NCBI RefSeq assembly: GCF_902809865.1
Contig: NZ_CADDWH010000001.1
Span: forward strand, 372,001 to 436,000
Source: Halobacillus sp. Marseille-Q1614
GTDB taxonomy: Bacteria; Bacillota; Bacilli; Bacillales; Halobacillaceae
Direction of reading: 5' to 3'
DNA: 64,000 nt
Positions 8,541-17,803 of this stretch are shown here, piece by piece. The translations under genes were made by a program, and so were the position numbers. Within the stretch, counting starts at the first letter, position 1; each line of letters begins with the position of its first letter. The notes under the pieces are model-generated. The model was not told the origin of the DNA and made no database searches. It saw nothing but the letters and a program-made list of their open reading frames with translations.

Positions 8541-9288
8541 ATGCGATTCCTTTTTTCTTCAAATAATTTATGCTTATTTCTAAACTCTCAAGAGGGGTTA
8601 GACGGCTGGCATCCTGCTCGACAATCCACCATTTTACACCGGCAGCCTCACCTTTAGTTAATACAGCCTCGAGATCAACTCCGCCCGTTCCAAGTTCGGC
8701 AAAAAACTGCTCTTCATCTGTCGTCATATCTTTTAAGTGGATGAGCGGCGTTCGTCCCTGGTAGCGGTCGATCCAAGCTGCGGGATCCTGTCCTGCTTTT
8801 TGCAGCCAGTAGATATCCAACTCAGCTTTTAAATCTGCTGGCTCTACATCATCAAAAATAGTTTCCAGTGCAGTCCTTCCATCAGAAAGCTTGTCTAATT
8901 CAAAATCATGGTTGTGGTAACAAAGAGTGATTCCTTCTAGGCGACACATCTCCCCGGCACGTTTCAAAACACCGATCAGCTTAATGTAATCCGCCTCGCC
9001 CTCAGGTTCAAAATATGGGCAGACAATATACTCACTGCCCAAAGTTTTTTGAACTTCAATTACTTGAGTGAGGTTATTTTTGATTTGCTCTAATGGAACA
9101 TGACTAGATACGGCCTTTAATCCAAGTTCGTCTAAAAGCTGTTTCATTTCAGAAGCGGTATAGCTTCCGAGCCCGGCAAACTCTACTCCGGCAAATCCCA
9201 AATCTGCTACTTTTCTTAACGTACCTTCAAAATCCTTCTCTGTTTCTTTTCTTAACGTATATAGCTGTACTGCGGTTGGAATGGCCAT
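8539..9288 (-). CDS. Sugar phosphate isomerase/epimerase family (xylose isomerase-like TIM barrel)
   Basis: A 249-aa AP-endonuclease-2/IolE-type TIM barrel that probably isomerises or epimerises a keto sugar using a divalent metal. Candidate metal and substrate residues lie in YHNHDFELD, ELDIYWLQKAG, LIHLKDM and WWIVEQD. It is divergent from the sugar ABC operon that starts at 9719, with a shared operator-rich region, and so likely joins that pathway. No sugar kinase is nearby, so a non-phosphorylated keto sugar is a plausible substrate (inference). Confidence 0.8.
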   Translation of the reverse strand: MAIPTAVQLYTLRKETEKDFEGTLRKVADLGFAGVEFAGLGSYTASEMKQLLDELGLKAVSSHVPLEQIKNNLTQVIEVQKTLGSEYIVCPYFEPEGEADYIKLIGVLKRAGEMCRLEGITLCYHNHDFELDKLSDGRTALETIFDDVEPADLKAELDIYWLQKAGQDPAAWIDRYQGRTPLIHLKDMTTDEEQFFAELGTGGVDLEAVLTKGEAAGVKWWIVEQDASRLTPLESLEISINYLKKKGIA

Positions 9289-9443
9289 TCTATGAATCCC
9301 TCTTTTCTATGTAATAGATATACACTTCGATCATACATAATAAATTTCAGAAAACCAAACATTCAGCAAAATTTGCCAATATATTATTTTTATTCTTATA
9401 AAAGCGTTTTCTAGATAAGTGAAAAATATTTCGAAAAATCATG

Positions 9444-9472
9444 TTGTGTTTAAATATTGTCCATGTTATAGT
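9444..9472 (+). promoter_or_regulatory. Sigma-A promoter of sugar operon
   Basis: TTGTGT and TATAGT separated by 17 bp. It lies in the 430-bp gap 9289-9718, with operator-like sites immediately downstream. Confidence 0.55.
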
Positions 9473-9487
9473 TTATTTAATGAATTT

Positions 9488-9680
9488 GTGCAAACGTATT
9501 CACAAAACGCTTTCATTGTTTATATCAATAATAGTTAAGCGTATTCGCAGTTTTGTGCACGGTGACGCATGTGTAAATGCAAACGAGTGCACTCTGCATG
9601 CATTACTATTATTATTATGTGAAACTAGTAATCTTTAGCTGGTTCCATAAATTTTTCAGTGGATATTGGAAGCGCATTCA
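9488..9680 (+). promoter_or_regulatory. Array of LacI/CcpA-type operator boxes
   Basis: Five boxes resemble the LacI/GalR or cre pattern. GTGCAAACGTATTCA lies at 9488-9502. A reverse-strand ATGAAAGCGTTTTGT lies at 9502-9516. AAGCGTATTC lies at 9537-9546, ATGCAAACGAGTGCA at 9577-9591, and TTGGAAGCGCATTCA at 9666-9680. The last fits the cre consensus fully. The repeated core NARCGYATTC could belong to the operon's own LacI protein (12902) or to CcpA. The rest of the gap 9289-9718 holds no convincing gene. Confidence 0.6.
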
Positions 9681-9718
9681 ATTCATTGTTACACAGAAAA
9701 AATAGGGGAGTGTGTTAC

Positions 9719-11008
9719 ATGAAGAAAAAATTGTTTACTGGATTAGCTTCTGCTGCGTTAGCAACAACAGTTCTGGCGGGATGTTCTTTTTCTTCCGGAG
9801 GTTCTGAAGAAGCATCTGAAGATCAAGTTACAGTAGATGTCTTTCAATTTAAAGTAGAATTTAAGGATCAGTTTGAAGAACTGGTATCCATGTATGAGGA
9901 AGAGAATCCTGACGTTAATATAAACGTTAAAACAGTAGGCGGCGGTAATGATTACGGCCAATCTTTAAAGACTTCATTCTCATCTGGTGAAGAGCCTGAT
10001 ATTTTCAACGTAGGCGGCCCTACAGATGTAGACGAATATGAGGATTACTTAGCAGACCTTTCTGACACTGAAGCAGCAGGAGCCGCGCTTGAAGGTACTC
10101 TTACTTCAGTTGATAGAGACGATAAGATTCTAGGTCTTCCGTTTAACCAGGAAGGATACGGCATCTTATACAATAAAGAAATATTTGAAAAAGCTGGTGT
10201 TGATCCAGAATCTATTAAAACAATGGATGATTTAGAAGAAGCAGTACAAACGATCGATGAGCAGAAAGAAGATTTAGGAATTGAAGCACCATTCGCTCTA
10301 CCAGGAAAAGAAAAGTGGGTTATGGGTAACCACTTAGCGAACACTTACCTTGCTGATGAGTTTAACCACAGTGTTCAGGAAGCTTATGAAGCAGAAACTG
10401 TAGAATTTGCAATGGGCGATCAAATGAAGCGTTTCCTTGATCTTCAAGCAGAAAACTCTATCCAGCCTGTACTTAGCCTGGACTATTCTCAACAAGTAGA
10501 AGAACATTTCTCTCTTGGTAACGTAGCAATGATTCAGCAAGGAAACTGGGTGTATAACACGATCGAATCTATGGACCCTGAGTTTGCTGAAAACAATGTA
10601 GGACTACTTCCAATTCCTGTTGAAGGATATGAAGGCAAAGTTCCTGTAGGAGTGCCAAACTATTGGGTAGTAAACAAAGAGTCTGGAGATGAAGTTGTGC
10701 AAGCAAGTAAAGACTTCTTAGACTGGATGTACACATCTGAAGAAGGCAAGAAGTTTGTAACCGAACAGTTCAAGTTTATCCCTGCTTATGAAGGATATGA
10801 AGATCAAGAGATTGCTGATCCAATTTCTAAAGAAATCTATGAATATGCATCTAATGGCAATACATTAGGATGGGTCTTCCTAGGAGCTCCGACTGGCTGG
10901 ACGGAAGATGCTTTAGGAACTGCGATGCAAAGCTACCTTGGTGGAGATATCACTTGGGAAGAAGTTGAAAAGAGAGCAATTGAAGATTGGGAAAGCTCCC
11001 GTCAATAA
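9719..11008 (+). CDS. Sugar ABC transporter substrate-binding lipoprotein
   Basis: Extracytoplasmic family-1 solute-binding protein that delivers a sugar to the permeases downstream. It is 429 aa. A type II signal peptide ends in lipobox LAGC with Cys22 as the lipid anchor. The mature part is strongly acidic, as in halophiles, with the WVMGNHLANTYLAD and PNYWVVNKES pattern of sugar binders. The start is the ATG at 9719 (MKKKLF) after AGGGGAG; the upstream extension would spoil the signal peptide. A stem-loop follows it, which may raise its level over the permeases. Substrate unknown, perhaps an alpha-glycoside disaccharide. Confidence 0.9.
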   Translation: MKKKLFTGLASAALATTVLAGCSFSSGGSEEASEDQVTVDVFQFKVEFKDQFEELVSMYEEENPDVNINVKTVGGGNDYGQSLKTSFSSGEEPDIFNVGGPTDVDEYEDYLADLSDTEAAGAALEGTLTSVDRDDKILGLPFNQEGYGILYNKEIFEKAGVDPESIKTMDDLEEAVQTIDEQKEDLGIEAPFALPGKEKWVMGNHLANTYLADEFNHSVQEAYEAETVEFAMGDQMKRFLDLQAENSIQPVLSLDYSQQVEEHFSLGNVAMIQQGNWVYNTIESMDPEFAENNVGLLPIPVEGYEGKVPVGVPNYWVVNKESGDEVVQASKDFLDWMYTSEEGKKFVTEQFKFIPAYEGYEDQEIADPISKEIYEYASNGNTLGWVFLGAPTGWTEDALGTAMQSYLGGDITWEEVEKRAIEDWESSRQ

Positions 11009-11015
11009 TAATTTT

Positions 11016-11051
11016 AAGTCAACAAGGGTTGGAACATACTCTTGTTGACTT
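11016..11051 (+). terminator. Stem-loop after the binding-protein gene
   Basis: AAGTCAACAAG / CTTGTTGACTT perfect 11-bp stem with a 14-nt loop and no T-run. It may protect the upstream mRNA or partly attenuate transcription, so that more binding protein than permease is made. Confidence 0.6.
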
Positions 11052-11164
11052 CCATAATATCTTTTCTATTAAGTTGTTTATAAGTATAAACAGCCTAATA
11101 GATGAGATGTTTCAAATGTTATGAAATCGATCTCATAAAATATTCCACAAATTTCGCTATACAT

Positions 11165-11174
11165 AGCGCATTCA
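11165..11174 (+). promoter_or_regulatory. Operator-like box before permease genes
   Basis: AGCGCATTCA followed by ATT repeats the box at 9671 almost exactly. It suggests a second regulated site inside the operon just before the permease ribosome site. Confidence 0.4.
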
Positions 11175-11195
11175 ATTTAGGAGGGCGGTTATCGC

Positions 11196-12056
11196 ATGAA
11201 AAATAAAAGCTTTGCTTTTTGGCTCTTCATGGCTCCGGTAATTTTAGGTTTAGGTATCGTCGTTGTTATCCCTTTCATCTATGGATTTATTTATTCCTTT
11301 ACAGATTGGAATGGGCTAAGAGCAGGAGAATTCCTTGGACTGCAGAACTATATTAACCTATTTCAGGAAAGAGGGTTTATCAACGCAGTTTGGTTTACTA
11401 CCAAATTTGCTGTAGTAGCCGTATTTTTACTTAATATTTTCGGACTGGCACTTGCCTTAATAGTTACTCGTAATATTAAATCAAACAATCTGCTGCGAAC
11501 TATATTCTTTATGCCGAACTTAATTGGCGGATTGATTCTCGGTTTTATTTGGCAGTTCATTTTTATCAGCGTGTTTGGTGACATCGCAAACCTTACAGGA
11601 ATTGAAGGCCTTAATGGCTGGTTATCAACTGCCAATACAGGTTTCTGGGGAATCGTCATCTTAACGTGCTGGCAGATGGCAGGCTACATCATGATTATCT
11701 ATATTGCTTACCTGGAGAATATTCCAAAAGACTTAATCGAGGCCGCTAAGATTGATGGGGCAAGTGCATTTCAGAGATTTAAAAATATCACTTTCCCCTT
11801 AGTTGCACCTGCATTCACAATCAGCATGTTCTTAACGCTTTCTATGTCTTTTAAAATTTACGACCAAAACTTGTCCCTTACGAATGGGGGACCGGCCAAC
11901 CAGACAGAAATGGTGGCAATGGACATCGTAAATACCGCTTTCTCAGATAATGACATGGCATATGCCCAGGCGAAAGCCGTTATTTTCTTCTTGATTGTAT
12001 CCGTCGTAGCTTTAACCCAAGTGTATTACAACAAGAAGCGGGAGGTTGAGATGTAA
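11196..12056 (+). CDS. Sugar ABC transporter permease (MalF/UgpA type)
   Basis: Membrane subunit of a family-1 carbohydrate importer, 286 aa with about six transmembrane helices. The cytoplasmic EAA loop that docks the ATPase is EAAKIDGASAFQRFKNITFP. The ribosome site is AGGAGGG before the ATG. Its last codon overlaps the first base of the next permease, so the two are translationally coupled. No ATPase gene lies in the operon; a shared MsmX-like ATPase elsewhere is the usual solution in Bacillaceae. Confidence 0.93.
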   Translation: MKNKSFAFWLFMAPVILGLGIVVVIPFIYGFIYSFTDWNGLRAGEFLGLQNYINLFQERGFINAVWFTTKFAVVAVFLLNIFGLALALIVTRNIKSNNLLRTIFFMPNLIGGLILGFIWQFIFISVFGDIANLTGIEGLNGWLSTANTGFWGIVILTCWQMAGYIMIIYIAYLENIPKDLIEAAKIDGASAFQRFKNITFPLVAPAFTISMFLTLSMSFKIYDQNLSLTNGGPANQTEMVAMDIVNTAFSDNDMAYAQAKAVIFFLIVSVVALTQVYYNKKREVEM

Positions 12057-12880
12057 TGAAGAAAAACAATGAAAAAAGAAATTTATTCTCAATCGAAGTG
12101 CTGGGGATTATCCTGGGTCTTCTGTGGATTGCCCCGTTTTATCTAATGATCGTTAATGCTTTTAAGACAAAGCGAGATATTTTTTCAGGCGTACTGGGAT
12201 TGCCTGAAGAGTGGATTACTCAAAACTTCGTAGAAGCTTTTATCGACTTAGAGTTTCTTAAATCTTTGTTTAACTCGGTTATGATTACTGTCTTAAGTGT
12301 TGCGGTAATTATCGTCTTCTCAGCGATGGCCGGGTATGCCCTGCAGAGGAATAAAAGTAAGCTGAGCGGATTCATGTTTTTCGTATTTGTAGCTGCGATG
12401 CTTATTCCGTTCCAGTCGGTTATGATCCCGCTTATTGCATTGTTTGGCCAGGCGGACATGTTAAACGCCGGTGGATTAATTTTCATGTACTTAGGCTTTG
12501 GATGCAGTCTTTCCATTTTCCTATATCATGGGGCGATGACAGGGGTATCTAAATCAATGGATGAAGCTGCGATTATTGATGGAGCTAACCGTTTCCAATT
12601 GTTCTGGTTTATCATTTTCCCTCTGCTCAAACCAATCTCTGTAACGGTGGGAATCTTAAATGTTATCTGGATTTGGAATGATTATCTCCTTCCTTCTCTA
12701 GTACTAAATGAGTCAAATGCAACGATTCCTTTGAAAATGTTCTATTTCTTCGGACAGTATACGAAGCAATGGCACTTAGCTCTGGCTGGATTAACGATTG
12801 CAATCATTCCGGTTATCATCGGCTATTTCTTTGCCCAGAAACAAATCATTCAGGGAGTATCTGAAGGTGCTGTTAAATAA
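12056..12880 (+). CDS. Sugar ABC transporter permease (MalG/UgpE type)
   Basis: Partner membrane subunit, 274 aa with about six helices. Its EAA loop reads DEAAIIDGANRFQLFWFIIFP. It overlaps the upstream permease by one base. MalG-type features include the N-terminal IEVLGIILGLLWIAPFYLM and the NDYLLPSLVL loop. Together with 11196 it forms the channel for the binding protein at 9719. The LacI regulator follows after 21 bp, so the regulator is co-transcribed with the importer. Confidence 0.93.
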   Translation: MKKNNEKRNLFSIEVLGIILGLLWIAPFYLMIVNAFKTKRDIFSGVLGLPEEWITQNFVEAFIDLEFLKSLFNSVMITVLSVAVIIVFSAMAGYALQRNKSKLSGFMFFVFVAAMLIPFQSVMIPLIALFGQADMLNAGGLIFMYLGFGCSLSIFLYHGAMTGVSKSMDEAAIIDGANRFQLFWFIIFPLLKPISVTVGILNVIWIWNDYLLPSLVLNESNATIPLKMFYFFGQYTKQWHLALAGLTIAIIPVIIGYFFAQKQIIQGVSEGAVK

Positions 12881-12901
12881 TAGTTAAGGAGTGGATGAAA
12901 A

Positions 12902-13939
12902 TTGTCAGTCACTATCAAAGATGTTGCAAAACAAGCAAATGTGGCTCCATCCACTGTCTCCCGAGTAATATCTGACAGCCCAAGAATCAGCGAAGACACC
13001 AAGAAAAGAGTACGGAAAGTCATGGAAGAAATGGGCTACCATTTAAACATTAATGGCCGCGTTCTCGTCCGACAGTCTACGCAAACAATTGGGATTGTGA
13101 TGAAGGACTCAGCAACTCATTCATTTGAGAACCCGTTCTTCTCCGAAATTCTAAAGGGGATAAGTGGTTCATGTCATGCAAAGGATTACAGTATTAATTT
13201 AACAACGGGTGAATCGCAGGAAGCGATCTTCCAGGATGTCATTAAAATGGTTCAAGGCAAACGCGTAGATGGAATTATTGTCTTGTATTCAAGGGAAGAC
13301 GATCCAGTTGTTCCTTATTTAATGGAACGTAACTTTCCTTTTGTAGTAGTAGGTAAGCCGTTATTTGGAGCAAATAAACATATGTACGTCGATAACGACA
13401 ATGTAGAGGCCAGTCGAGAAGCAACCAATCACCTTATTAACCTGGGGCATAGAAGACTTGGCTTTATCGGCGGCGATTTGAAATTTGAGGTTGCAAAAGA
13501 TCGGCTTACGGGATTTAAACAGGCTGCCAAAGATAATGGAATCAAGAAAGCAGATCAATTTATTCTCAGCATGGATTTAAATAATCCTATAACAAATGGC
13601 AAGAAGATTGTCAGTGAGCTGATGGCGCTTCCCAATCGGCCTACTGCATTACTCGTAACAGATGACTATAACGGATTAACAGTAATATCCGCCTTTCAGG
13701 AGCACAATTTAAAAGTGCCCGATGATGTAAGCATTATCGGGTTTAACAATACAATGATTGCTAAGCTGGCCAATCCGCCTTTAACAACAGTAGATACAAA
13801 TCCATACCAGCTGGGCTTCCAATCATCCAATAGTTTAATAGATATTTTACGTGATCCTTCGGCTTTAAAAAGAGGTGTAATTATTCCTACTACTATTGTG
13901 GAAAGGGAATCTTGCAAAGCTGTCAAAATTGTTCAATAA
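12902..13939 (+). CDS. LacI family transcriptional regulator
   Basis: A 345-aa repressor with an N-terminal LacI helix-turn-helix (TIKDVAKQANVAPSTVSRVI, residues about 4-23) and a periplasmic-binding-protein-like effector domain (about 60-345; GIVMKDSATHSFENPFF, LGHRRLGFIGGD). The start is TTG at 12902 with AAGGAG upstream. It sits in the sugar operon and probably binds the NARCGYATTC boxes at 9488-9680 and 11165. Effector unknown, probably the imported sugar or a keto derivative. Confidence 0.92.
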   Translation: MSVTIKDVAKQANVAPSTVSRVISDSPRISEDTKKRVRKVMEEMGYHLNINGRVLVRQSTQTIGIVMKDSATHSFENPFFSEILKGISGSCHAKDYSINLTTGESQEAIFQDVIKMVQGKRVDGIIVLYSREDDPVVPYLMERNFPFVVVGKPLFGANKHMYVDNDNVEASREATNHLINLGHRRLGFIGGDLKFEVAKDRLTGFKQAAKDNGIKKADQFILSMDLNNPITNGKKIVSELMALPNRPTALLVTDDYNGLTVISAFQEHNLKVPDDVSIIGFNNTMIAKLANPPLTTVDTNPYQLGFQSSNSLIDILRDPSALKRGVIIPTTIVERESCKAVKIVQ

Positions 13940-13966
13940 CAAATCAATACCAAAGGAGAGAGAGAA

Positions 13967-14686
13967 ATGAACATAACAGTATGGAATGAATTTAGACATG
14001 AAAAAGAAGATCAAGTGGTAGCAGATATTTATCCGGAAGGTATTCACGGCGCAATTGCCGGGTTTCTTGAAGAAGAAGATCATATCGTACGCACAGCTAC
14101 GTTAGATGAGGAAGAGCACGGTTTAACGGATGAAGTACTAAATAATACGGATGTTCTCGTATGGTGGGGCCACAAAGCTCACGAGGAAGTCAAAGAAGAG
14201 ATTGCTGAGAAAGTAAAACAGCGTGTACTTGATGGAATGGGGCTTGTCGTCCTTCACTCTGCTCATTTCTCTAAAGTATTTAAGAAGCTAATGGGAACGG
14301 GATGCGACTTGAAATGGCGTGAAGCTGATGATAAAGAACGTATCTGGGTAGTAGACCCAACTCACCCGATTTCCGAAGGTCTTGGAGAGTATATTGATAT
14401 TGAGAAGGAAGAAATGTACGGAGAGCATTTCGATATTCCAACACCTGACGAGCTCGTATTTGTCAGCTGGTTTGAAGGCGGAGAAGTGTTTAGAAGCGGA
14501 GCGACGTTCAAGCGCGGCCGTGGGAAGATTTTCTACTTCCGTCCAGGACATGAAACTTATCCAACCTACTATCACAAAGACGTACAAAAAGTTATCCAAA
14601 ACGGCGTAAAATGGGCGTACAACGGCGGTACTCCTAAACATGTATATGGAAATGCTAAACCTCTGGAAAAAATTTCAGAAAAATAA
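13967..14686 (+). CDS. ThuA-domain protein
   Basis: A 239-aa protein of the trehalose-utilisation ThuA family, a class-I glutamine-amidotransferase-like fold without amidotransferase activity. Visible family features are [11 protein letters not shown] (about 86-96), WVVDPTHPI, and the C-terminal [22 protein letters not shown]. In rhizobia ThuA works with ThuB, a Gfo/Idh/MocA enzyme, on 3-keto-trehalose or similar. Here two such dehydrogenases follow directly, so the same kind of oxidative disaccharide route is likely. The ribosome site is AAGGAGAGAG. Confidence 0.85.
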   Translation: MNITVWNEFRHEKEDQVVADIYPEGIHGAIAGFLEEEDHIVRTATLDEEEHGLTDEVLNNTDVLVWWGHKAHEEVKEEIAEKVKQRVLDGMGLVVLHSAHFSKVFKKLMGTGCDLKWREADDKERIWVVDPTHPISEGLGEYIDIEKEEMYGEHFDIPTPDELVFVSWFEGGEVFRSGATFKRGRGKIFYFRPGHETYPTYYHKDVQKVIQNGVKWAYNGGTPKHVYGNAKPLEKISEK

Positions 14687-14716
14687 TTGGTAATGATTTA
14701 AGAGGAGGAAATGTAA

Positions 14717-15748
14717 ATGACACAGTTAAAAGTAGCAGTAATCGGCTGTGGTAGTATTGCCCAGAATCGTCACCTGCTGGAATATGAAGCGAATGAAAAT
14801 GTTGATATTACAGCTGTCTGTGATATTGTCGAAGAGCGTGCAATGGTAACAGCAGAAGCATTTGGTGCTCATTCTTATACGGATTATGAAGAACTTCTTA
14901 ATAAAGAAGAGGTCGACCTTGTAAGTGTCTGCTTACCTAACTACTTACACGCACCTGTTTCTATTGCAGCCTTAAATGCAGGAGCTCATGTTCTTTGCGA
15001 AAAGCCGATGGCAACTTCCCGTCAGGAATCAAATGAAATGATTGAAGCAGCAGAACGCAATGGAAGAAAGCTCATGATTGCTCATAACCAGCGATTTGTA
15101 CCTTCTCATCAGAAGGCAAAACAAATAATCGAAGCCGGAGAAATCGGCAAAGTATACAGCTTCCGCACGACATTCGGACACGGCGGTCCTGAAGGCTGGA
15201 GTGCGGATGGCATGAACAGCTGGTTCTTTAAAGAAGACGAAGCGTTTATTGGTGCAATGGGAGACCTTGGCGTACATAAAGCGGATCTGCTACGCCACAT
15301 TCTTGGAGAAGAATTTACCGATGTAGCAGGATTTGTTGAAAACAATGCAAAACGTGATATTACAGTAGATGATAACGCTGTATGTATCCTTCGTACAGGC
15401 AGCGGAATTGTTGGAACGCTTACAGCAAGCTGGGCTTACAATGCAGGTGAAGATAATTCGACTGTTATTTACGGAGAAAAAGGGATTCTGCGTTTAGAAG
15501 ATGATCCAACGTACTCTTTAGTTGCTCAATATTCTAATGGAGACACTGTTAAATATGAACTGGGCCAGATCCAATCCAATGATTCAGGCGGCCAGACAAG
15601 CACAGGTGTTATAGACCATTTTGTAGAATCCGTGCTTGAAGATAAGCAGCCTCTGATTGACGGAGAAGAAGGAAAGCGTTCTCTGGAAGTTATCATTGCT
15701 GCGCTGGAATCAAGTGAGTCAGGTAAAATCACGAAAGTAGAGAAGTGA
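14717..15748 (+). CDS. Gfo/Idh/MocA family oxidoreductase (first copy)
   Basis: An NAD(P)-dependent sugar dehydrogenase of 343 aa. A Rossmann domain (VIGCGSIAQNRHL at about 6-18) is followed by the family EKPMA motif with the catalytic lysine (near residue 96) and the His-containing GDLGVHKADLLRHIL. It lies in an operon with ThuA, a second family member and a TIM-barrel isomerase, and ends 4 bp before the second copy. Likely role: oxidation or reduction at C3 of a glucoside, as for ThuB or YcjS. Confidence 0.88.
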   Translation: MTQLKVAVIGCGSIAQNRHLLEYEANENVDITAVCDIVEERAMVTAEAFGAHSYTDYEELLNKEEVDLVSVCLPNYLHAPVSIAALNAGAHVLCEKPMATSRQESNEMIEAAERNGRKLMIAHNQRFVPSHQKAKQIIEAGEIGKVYSFRTTFGHGGPEGWSADGMNSWFFKEDEAFIGAMGDLGVHKADLLRHILGEEFTDVAGFVENNAKRDITVDDNAVCILRTGSGIVGTLTASWAYNAGEDNSTVIYGEKGILRLEDDPTYSLVAQYSNGDTVKYELGQIQSNDSGGQTSTGVIDHFVESVLEDKQPLIDGEEGKRSLEVIIAALESSESGKITKVEK

Positions 15749-15752
15749 TGAT

Positions 15753-16793
15753 ATGGCGAAGTTAAAAATGGGAGTCATCGGAGTTGGCGGGATTGCTCAG
15801 GAGCGGCATATCCCTGCTTACTCTGGTATGCAGGATATAGTAGAATTAACAGCTCTTCAGGACATTAATGTAGAGCGAGCTAAAGAAGCTGCTGAAAACT
15901 TTCAAATTCCTCACGTTTTTGAGAACTATAACGAGCTGTTTAAAGAAGTAGATGCTGTTACGATTTGTACCCCAAATAAATTCCATTCTGAAATCGCTAT
16001 TGCTGCTTTAGAAGCTGGCGTACATGTACTGGTAGAGAAGCCAATGGCTATTACTGCAGAAGAATGTCAAGCAATGATCGCAGCCGCTCAGAAAAATGAC
16101 CGGTTACTTTCCATTGCCTATCACTATCGTTTTACACCGGAAGGAAAGCTCGGAAAAGAAGCGATTATTAACGGGGAGATTGGTGAACCGCTTGTTACTA
16201 GAGTCCAGGCCATGCGCCGTCGCAAAGTACCTGGCTGGGGAGTTTTCACAAATAAAGATCTGCAGGGGGGCGGCAGCTTAATCGATTTTGGCTGTCACTT
16301 ACTGGATTTAGCCTTATGGCTGCTTGATGATCCAAAGCCTGTTGAAGTTATCGGGAAAACTTACGACAAATTAAGCAAGACGCCGGGTCAGGTAAATGAC
16401 TGGGGTGCCTTTGATCACGAAACTTTTAATGTCGACGACCATGTAACAAGCTATATTACTTTTGAAAATGGTATGTCCCTTCAGTTTGAATGTTCGTGGG
16501 CAGCCAATATTAAAGAAGATTATACAGCTCTTAGCGTTTCAGGAGTCGATGGCGGAATGGACGTCTATCCGTTTCAGCTTTACCAGACAAAATACGGAAC
16601 GGTATGGAACAGCCAGCCTAATTTGAAAGAAGCGAATTTAAGCCCTGGCTTTTACCAGGCCAAAAATTTCGTAGACAGCTGTTTAGGAAATGATGAGTTG
16701 GTCGTTAAGCCGGAGCAGGCTTTGAAGGTTACGAAATTAATGGAAGCTATCTATAAAAGTAGTGAAATTGGTTCAAGTGTGAAGTTAACTTAA
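15753..16793 (+). CDS. Gfo/Idh/MocA family oxidoreductase (second copy)
   Basis: A 346-aa paralogue of the preceding enzyme. The Rossmann start is GVIGVGGIAQERHIP, the catalytic region VEKPMAIT (near residue 95), and the histidine region IDFGCHLLDLALWLL. The two copies share the fold but differ widely, so they probably take different substrates, for instance a disaccharide glucoside and a free keto-hexose. The 4-bp gap to the first copy points to translational coupling. The stop is followed by the GAGGAGG ribosome site of the next gene. Confidence 0.88.
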   Translation: MAKLKMGVIGVGGIAQERHIPAYSGMQDIVELTALQDINVERAKEAAENFQIPHVFENYNELFKEVDAVTICTPNKFHSEIAIAALEAGVHVLVEKPMAITAEECQAMIAAAQKNDRLLSIAYHYRFTPEGKLGKEAIINGEIGEPLVTRVQAMRRRKVPGWGVFTNKDLQGGGSLIDFGCHLLDLALWLLDDPKPVEVIGKTYDKLSKTPGQVNDWGAFDHETFNVDDHVTSYITFENGMSLQFECSWAANIKEDYTALSVSGVDGGMDVYPFQLYQTKYGTVWNSQPNLKEANLSPGFYQAKNFVDSCLGNDELVVKPEQALKVTKLMEAIYKSSEIGSSVKLT

Positions 16794-16811
16794 TCGAGGA
16801 GGTACGAAATT

Positions 16812-17780
16812 ATGAAATTAGGAGTATTTACTGTATTATTTTCCGACCTTTCTTTTGAAGAGATGCTGGATAAAGCTAAAGAGTCAGGGTTAAAAGCAGT
16901 TGAAATTGGTACTGGCGGCTACCCGGGAGACGCTCACTGTAAAGTGGACGATCTCTTAGAAAGTGAAGAAAAACGTAACGAGTACTTAGAAAAGGTCAGC
17001 AGCCGGGGCCTTACGATCAGTGCCTTCAGCTGTCACGGAAACCCAATTTCTCCTGATGAGAAGTTTGCGAAAGAATCACACGACGCTTTTGTAAAAACAG
17101 TAAAATTAGCTGGATTAATGAATGTTCCAGTTGTTAATACGTTCTCTGGTACTCCAGCTGGATCTGACAATGACACTACACCTAACTGGCCGGTAACTCC
17201 GTGGCCGGCAGAGTACTCCGATATTCTGCAGTGGCAGTGGGAAGAAAAGCTGATTCCTTATTGGAAAGAACAGGGGAAATTAGCTGAAGAAAATAATGTG
17301 AAGATTGGATTAGAGCTGCACGCAGGTTTTCTTGTCCATACACCTTTCACAATGCTTAAACTGCGCGAAGCCACAAGCCCAGCCGTTGGGGCGAACTTAG
17401 ATCCAAGCCATTTATGGTGGCAGGGGATTGATCCAGTTGCAGCCATCAAGATTCTTGGCAAAGAAGGAGCAATTCACCACTTCCATGCAAAAGATACGTA
17501 CATTGACCAAGAAAATGTGAACATGTATGGCCTGACAGATATGCAGCCATACGGTGAAGTAAGAACGAGAGCATGGAGCTTCAGATCTGTCGGGTATGGT
17601 CATGGAATCCAGGAATGGTCTAATATTGTAAGTGCACTTAGAACTTTTGGATATGATCACGTCATCAGCATCGAACATGAAGATCCAATTATGTCAATCA
17701 GCGAAGGTTTCAGCCAGGCTGTGAAAAATTTAAAAGCCGTTAATATAGAAGAACAGCCTGCTGAGATGTGGTGGGCGTAA
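16812..17780 (+). CDS. Sugar phosphate isomerase/epimerase (TIM barrel)
   Basis: A 322-aa xylose-isomerase-like TIM barrel. Candidate metal ligands lie in GLELHAGFLVHT (Glu), NLDPSHLWWQ (Asp/His), HHFHAKDTY (His/Asp) and ISIEHEDP (Glu), the usual Glu-Asp-His-Glu set. It resembles IolE/YcjR-type enzymes that epimerise or isomerise keto sugars. With ThuA and two dehydrogenases it could epimerise or isomerise a 3-keto sugar. It is distinct in length and sequence from the barrel at 8539. Confidence 0.85.
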   Translation: MKLGVFTVLFSDLSFEEMLDKAKESGLKAVEIGTGGYPGDAHCKVDDLLESEEKRNEYLEKVSSRGLTISAFSCHGNPISPDEKFAKESHDAFVKTVKLAGLMNVPVVNTFSGTPAGSDNDTTPNWPVTPWPAEYSDILQWQWEEKLIPYWKEQGKLAEENNVKIGLELHAGFLVHTPFTMLKLREATSPAVGANLDPSHLWWQGIDPVAAIKILGKEGAIHHFHAKDTYIDQENVNMYGLTDMQPYGEVRTRAWSFRSVGYGHGIQEWSNIVSALRTFGYDHVISIEHEDPIMSISEGFSQAVKNLKAVNIEEQPAEMWWA

Positions 17781-17803
17781 GATCATAAGAAGGAGAGATG
17801 AAG

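Noticed and set aside
9340-9354. CodY-like box AAATTTCAGAAAACC
   Set aside because: Only 12 of 15 positions match, in an AT-rich region where such matches arise by chance.
9441-9638. 65-codon frame in the sugar-operon promoter
   Set aside because: It overlaps the promoter and operator array, has no ribosome site and no protein-like pattern.
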